Below are positions 58,701 through 64,000 of a stretch of DNA of 64,000 bases, in pieces (the first letter of the stretch is position 1; each line of letters starts with the position of its first letter). Origin of the DNA: Delphinapterus leucas (taxonomy: Eukaryota; Chordata; Mammalia; Artiodactyla; Monodontidae); the NCBI RefSeq assembly GCF_002288925.2, contig NW_022098036.1, positions 35,521,969 through 35,585,968 of the forward strand. Direction: 5' to 3'. The position numbers and the translations under genes were made by a program. The notes below the pieces were generated by a model that was given only the letters and a program-made list of their open reading frames with translations, made no database searches and had not been told where the DNA came from.

Positions 58701-59005
58701 ATTCTTGAGTGCCTACTATACAGAGGGACTTGATATAGGTCCTGGGATAGGGTGGTGACCAAAACAGATCTGGTTCCTGCCCTCATGGAGTTCAGGAAAA
58801 GGAGACAGAAAAACACATTCACAATCAAATACATAGGCAATTAAAACTTACGTTAAGTGTTATAAAGGAAAAGGGTAGGGTGCAACTGTAGACGGTAAGG
58901 GGGTCTTGGAGAGGGTGGCAGCTTCAGTGGTGTGGAAGGATGAGAGCCCTTTCAGAGGAACTGACATTTAACCTAAGAACTAATAGGTAAGAAGGAAAAA
59001 AAAAT
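58701..59005 (-). repeat. L2 LINE 3' end, minus strand
   Basis: The blocks cttgagtgcctactatacag, ggtggtgaccaaaacagatc, tggttcctgccctcatggag, gttataaaggaaaagggtag and cagaggaactgacatttaac follow the reverse complement of the L2 3' region. Confidence 0.85.
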
Positions 59006-59129
59006 GTGAGAAGATAACATAAAGTTACCAGTATTCTGTCTGAATCAGAGGAGGTATTTGATTAAAGACAGTTATAGTCATTATTGGCTATCATGGGCCT
59101 AGTACTAGGATCTGTTTTGTGGGCACATA
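59006..59129. other. Short unassigned segment
   Basis: A segment between two oppositely oriented L2 remnants. The words attatagtcattattggc hint at a MIR/L2 tail but are too short to assign. Confidence 0.3.
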
Positions 59130-59680
59130 ATAACATTCATTACCCTGGCATTCAAGGTCCTGCATGACATTTCTTTCTCTTGCTTCACAGTGCAGGTCTG
59201 TTGTGGCCCCAGCCCCAAAGGGCAGACCCATCGTGGAACAGCAGGCACTGATCTGATTTCTCTGTAGCAAGAGGTTAATTCACTGGTCTCTCTGTGGCCA
59301 GGATCCTTTTATAATATCCAAGATTTCCTCTTTCCCTCCAGGAATATAATACCAGATTTAAGTTAAATTACTTTCTATTTTCTATAACTTCCCCCAAGAT
59401 TTTTAGTCCCCATGCCATGAGTCATGCTGTTTTCTCTTTTACTCTCCCTTCCCCACTGTAGGTATCATAATTAAACCAGTCCATCTTGATCCATTCATGA
59501 AGCATCTCTGAGTTTGCACAGGAATCTCCTCCCTCCTCTGAATCACTAAAACACAGGAACCGTACATATTTTAGTTGGTCTTGACTTACTCTTTGTTGTA
59601 TTTGTCTTATCTCTCCTACTGGATTATAAATAACTCTGAGGGCAGGGTCTTTAACTAGCTTAGAACACTGAGAATGCAGT
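59130..59680 (+). repeat. Degenerate L2 LINE remnant
   Basis: The words ccctggcattcaaggtcctg (compare the L2 CAAGGCCCTACATGATCTGG), ctactggattataaataact and ctgagggcagggtctttaac (compare the L2 3' UTR AGGGCAGGGAC) occur in the right order for a forward L2. The intervening sequence is largely unrecognisable. Confidence 0.45.
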
Positions 59681-62600
59681 GTAGCTGAGAATATGGGTGG
59701 AATTGAATTGCCACATGGTTCGTGCCTTTATAGACATTCTAAGAAAGTAGCAAAGTTAAGGAAGACATATCAGACATAATTAGTAAACACAATTACTAGA
59801 TATTTTCACATTACATATGGATATAAAGCATTCAGGTAAGCGATAAGGAGTATGTACCAATTACCCTCTGTTTCATTTCTCCCACACAGCAAGCACCATT
59901 CATTCACTGTTGATTTCAGCAAGCACAAAACACACATGCGGGAAAATCATTTTCCGTGGCTTTCCTAACATACATAGTGGTGACAAATATAAGCAAAGAG
60001 GTAGGATGGGATACATACTGTTAAAAGATGGCTAGTATCCTGTTTCCCCTCAGTTTTGCTATAAAAGACAATTAACATATTTTCTAAATGTGCTTTTCTG
60101 AGCCTAAATGTCTTTGTGTGGAAAAGGGGGGATACCATTCCCTACCTTGATCTTACTTCCAAGAGCAGAAGATGAATTTGTTACACCCTCCTCAGTGCAT
60201 GGTGATAGTTAAGAGTAGAGGCGTTTTTATTATCTTCCTACAATACAGAGAAGGTTGTATCAAACCATTCCTGCCATGCTGCTACAGTTATTTGGAGAAG
60301 AACATTTCTCACCCACAGGGATGCAACTACATGACTGCATCAAATTGAAGGTGAACCCTGCATTGTGTCTACGGTACTTCAAATAACACAGGCCATCAGA
60401 AGAAGAAAAAAAATTTTTAAACAAAGACAAGAGATAAGGATTCCATGCGAGCATTTATAATTACATTTCCTGGTCATCTGAAATACGATGATATTTCATC
60501 TCCTGAAATGATATCACGTGTCACATCAGTTTCTGAAGAAATTCTCCTCTAACTAATTTTGTCTGCCCATTCGCTTATGGATTTTTACCACAAGGCTATG
60601 TCAAATACGAGCACTTAATTCAGAGCAAACACTAGGCGCGTGTATGTTTTTAAAGGCTTCTAAACCATATTACATTTTCATTCATATAGGTGCACAGAGA
60701 CACATATTAAATAAACCCTCTACAAGAGTAACCCGGCTAGAAACGCAGCAAGAGATTTCCAAAGGGCCGAATTTATTACAAATTAATCAAATAGGTAAGA
60801 TGGATCGTAATGGATATTCCAGCCAATGTAAACTGAGAGGGGGAAAAAAAGCACCAGCCGCAAGTCGAGAGCCAAATGTTTCTGTTTTGATTTATTTAGC
60901 ATTTCTGAGATGTTTCTTCTGCGGGGAACAATATGCAAGGCATTGGAAATTCAGAAGGCGCATCTTTTGTGTACCATAAAAATGTGCTGCTAACCTACAA
61001 TACCCTTATAGAAATACAATTCAATAAGAAACTCAGTTGGGAAGATGTCTCAATAGAACAACACAAAAAAAACGGTCAATACAAGAATGATTTACTTTAC
61101 TTTTACAAGGAGATTTTGACGCCACCAATAGAAATGCCTTTGGAACTTAGAGAACCCAGATAAACAGAGAGCCACATTTTTTAATTCTTATACATTTCTA
61201 GTGTGCCTTTTTTTTTTTTTTTTTTTAAGCAGATCATCTCTCCAAATCATCACTTCTATCAAGCCCATCGCTTGAGCGGGTGTTACAGCGCTCAGCCCTC
61301 AGGGCAAAGATAAGTCTTCACCATTGTCACGTGTAGCACACATATTCAGCCATATCATGCTGAATGGGAATACAGGACTTTGCAGAAGCAGAACTGATTC
61401 CTGCAGAATATCCTGAGATACTTATCAAGCTGTTAGAGGAGACATCATTCTTTTGTCTGTATTGCCCTTGACACATCCTCAAGGAAGGTATCTAGAAATT
61501 CTTTGTCTTCTGAAGAACCCTCGGACCTCTTAGGTCTAATGTAGGTTAAGTGCCCCACAGATCTCCCTAGAATAGAAAAGCACCTGGAAAACTATAGTCT
61601 GACTTATCAGAAACAAACAGAATGCAAGTGCTAATTCCTAAGATCCTGTTATTTGAAGGAAGAAGCAGGAAAAAGGAGAGGCTTCTGACAATTTTGGCCC
61701 TGCACAGGAAAAAGCTGGGATTCTACCCTAAAATTTATCAGGCACAACAATAACCTCTAAAAATCAAACAAGGATAAAATGTATAAAGGTAAATTACCAC
61801 ATTATCATCCAATTATCATTGCTTGTTTTGTCAAGGGTAAATGACTATCTAGCAGCACTCAGCGTTGGCTTATTGATTCCCGTGTACAGTGGGGCTAGGT
61901 CCCCTCCCCAGCAGGGCCCTCGCACTGCCTCCCACTCAATAGCTACATGGATGCTGCCCATTTCATTGCACGTCGCAGGCTGTGTGTAACTCTCCTTGCC
62001 CATTCTGGAGGCATTAAGTGAAAATGGATAAATTTTGAGCGATTACTGGGCACTGCAAAAGAAATAATTGTGCTGTTTTTATTGCTGAAAATACAGAAAA
62101 ATCACTGTGTTTAACTGTTGTCATAACTGAAACTTGATTCAATTCACCAATTCAAAGGGCACTTATCGCTTCCTCATCTTTCTCAACGACATCATCACAC
62201 AGAACTTTACACAAATCTCCTAAGGATAAACATTTCCAGTTTCACTTTCTTTCTTCCCACAGATAAATCACAGTAAATGAGGAATTCTTCTTACTTCATC
62301 ACAGATTTATAAAAACAAAACAAACCTCCTTCCGCAGATTAAACAAAACCTCCAAATTCAGACAGCAAAGAGGCACGCACAACATCTGAGATTAATGGAC
62401 CACATTTCATCTCAAAGTGCTTTCTTGGCATAAACAACATATAAGGGTCACCTTATCCACCACTGAAATGCAGCCCCCTCTGAGGCACAGAAACTATATA
62501 AACAGGAGAAACACTCACTCATTCTTGAGGGCAAGGGTAGGCGACCTTTTTACCGTAGTGGTAGCTGTGAGTTTCAACCCTGATCCAATCTCCTCCAGTT

Positions 62601-63039
62601 TTTCTGCAAACTGAAGACGGAATAAAGCAACTGTACCAGAGCCCCTCCGGGTTCAGTAGGTCAAACCAACTAATTCAATCAGAATGAGGGGAAAGATTCC
62701 AGAAGGAGAGACAACAGGCTGCTGGTGAGTCCTCAGACCTCAATGTGGCTCCACCACTGCTCTGCTCCCCGAGTTTCGATGTGATCAGGGCATGGTAGAA
62801 ACCCTGAGTTGGAAGTGAGAATGGATCCTCATTTATAAACGAATATCCCAAGAAGGTACCTGTTAAGCTTGGTGGAGCCGCTTTGGGTCACTGCAAGGGG
62901 GGACACTGGCATTATTTGGATCAAATACAAATGTGTGGGTGTTAGTTATTTAAAAATGTATAGTTTGCTAAAGGTAGTGATTTTAGGAACATGGGTATGT
63001 ATTACACCTGCAAGGAAGATAAGGTATGGGAGCATCTCA
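59681..63039. other. Unique non-coding stretch
   Basis: About 3.4 kb with no recognised gene or mobile element apart from a T-run (61208-61226). The 111-codon open frame at 60644-60979 overlaps a 76-codon frame (60933-61163) on the same strand; neither shows a known motif. Confidence 0.42.
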
Positions 63040-63245
63040 ATCCAAGCTACCATTTTTCAGGTACTCATGTTTCAAGTACCTTACATCTCACTTAATCTAC
63101 CACCAACCTTACAAAGTATGTGTTTATACCCTTATTTCCATTTTTCATGAGCTCGCTGAGGTTTGGAGAGTTCAGTAGTCCTGTGTTACATCCCCAGTAA
63201 GTGGTAAAGCCTGAATCAGAGCCCAGATGGCTCTGCCTTCAAATC
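63040..63245 (-). repeat. MIR SINE, minus strand
   Basis: The blocks aagtaccttacatctcactt, aatctaccaccaaccttaca, ttatttccatttttcatgag, ctgaggtttggagagttcag, agtaagtggtaaagcctgaa and agatggctctgccttcaaat follow the reversed MIR order almost end to end. Confidence 0.85.
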
Positions 63246-64000
63246 CTACGCCAGCTCCACTCGTCCATTCTGCTCCATGGGCGCAGCCTGGGGAAGCTGG
63301 CAGGACCTGGGATTACTTGCGGGACCTCTGGCAGGTAGGCAGCAGAGGCTTAGGTAATAAGTACGTAGGCATGGCAGAGACCCAGGAAAGAGACGAGGGA
63401 AGCTGGAGAGCAGGAGGAGAAGAAAAAAAGAGCAAATAAAGCTCAGAGAAGGCCTGAGAGATCTGAGATGGCAGACTGGGAGACTGAGGTTGAGATGTCT
63501 GATGAGAAGGATCAAAAGGGAAATGAGCACAGAGGGGGAGTGAATTCAAAACACGCCAACTCTGTCGGGGTGAGGCTGGTCAGAGAATTGACGTGAGCCT
63601 TGAGGAATGGGCGGGAGTTAGCTAGAGAGATGAAAAGCGTGGAGGAAGGAGAATTTATTTCAGGTAGAGGAAATTCCCTTTTTAGCAAAGGCATGATGAC
63701 AGCCAAAATTCCTTGACATCTGTATACACCTTATGGGTGTGAGTGGAAAAGGAAAAGCGATGTGCTGCTGAGTGATGAGGTGCTGTGACAGGGTCCACAG
63801 AGCTCTCTGCTTGTCATTCTTGGACTTGGAGTCTTGCTTGATCTCAAAGGAATGGAACGATGAGGGCTCAGTAGGTCAGGTTCCAGGGTTATCTCGAGGC
63901 ACACTCATATAAGCACCCCAATTCTAATATCAAATTCAATTATTCACCCTGAAATTGAAAATCCTCCTTACAGTTGCCACCCAACGGGATGAACTTAATT
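63246..64000. other. Unassigned stretch at the window end
   Basis: Purine-rich (AGG/GAGA-rich) sequence at 63360-63660 produces Ser/Leu/Pro-rich open frames on the minus strand (63246-63530, 63313-63549). These are shadows of composition. No gene or repeat family is recognised. Confidence 0.42.

Noticed and set aside
1..64000. CRISPR arrays, operons, phage or plasmid genes, ribosome binding sites
   Set aside because: The sequence is clearly mammalian nuclear DNA. Tandem repeats here are microsatellites and repeated units are dispersed SINEs, not spaced direct repeats.

Overview
This window looks like ordinary mammalian, non-coding, AT-leaning genomic DNA, almost certainly from a cetacean and probably a toothed whale. 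The assignment rests on five copies of a tRNA-derived SINE whose GC-rich body matches the CHR-family SINEs of whales and dolphins. Supporting evidence is a short mariner MITE of a type I know from cetartiodactyls and an L1 3' tail of the form found in that group. No protein-coding gene, exon chain, RNA gene, CRISPR array, operon or prokaryotic feature can be supported. The window is best read as a gene desert or the inside of a very large intron; sequence alone cannot separate these.

Layout. Positions 1-6190 are mostly unique sequence with a few worn MIR fragments. Positions 6190-7800 hold an ancient L2 LINE split by a younger CHR SINE with a 16-bp target duplication. Positions 7800-28280 are mainly unique DNA with MIR copies, one short L1 tail and several microsatellites. 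Positions 28285-29520 carry an old L1 tail and an MLT1-type solo LTR. Positions 29521-34700 are unique. The most structured part is 35490-44000. There a MIR was split by a near-complete Tigger1 DNA transposon, which was itself later hit by a mariner MITE and a CHR SINE. Three more CHR SINEs, a long GT repeat and an L1 3' end with a perfect 19-bp target duplication follow within 6 kb. Positions 44000-64000 are unique DNA interspersed with L1, L2, MIR and a second MLT1-type LTR.

The only coding remains are of transposable elements: a decayed Tigger1 transposase (35782-37823, minus) and an L1 ORF2 tail (51280-52075). The longest open frames (163-209 codons) are all produced by CHR SINE sequence and are not genes. 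Two unrecognised open, GC-richer patches (18481-18795 plus; 46960-47217 minus) and two motif-rich unique blocks that could be conserved enhancers (about 18940-19280 and 52840-53060) are offered as leads with low confidence. I found no convincing novel biological system; the best-supported story is the layered insertion history at 35490-38325. Repeat family names come from recognition of characteristic sequence, not from a database search, and boundaries of the old repeats are approximate.
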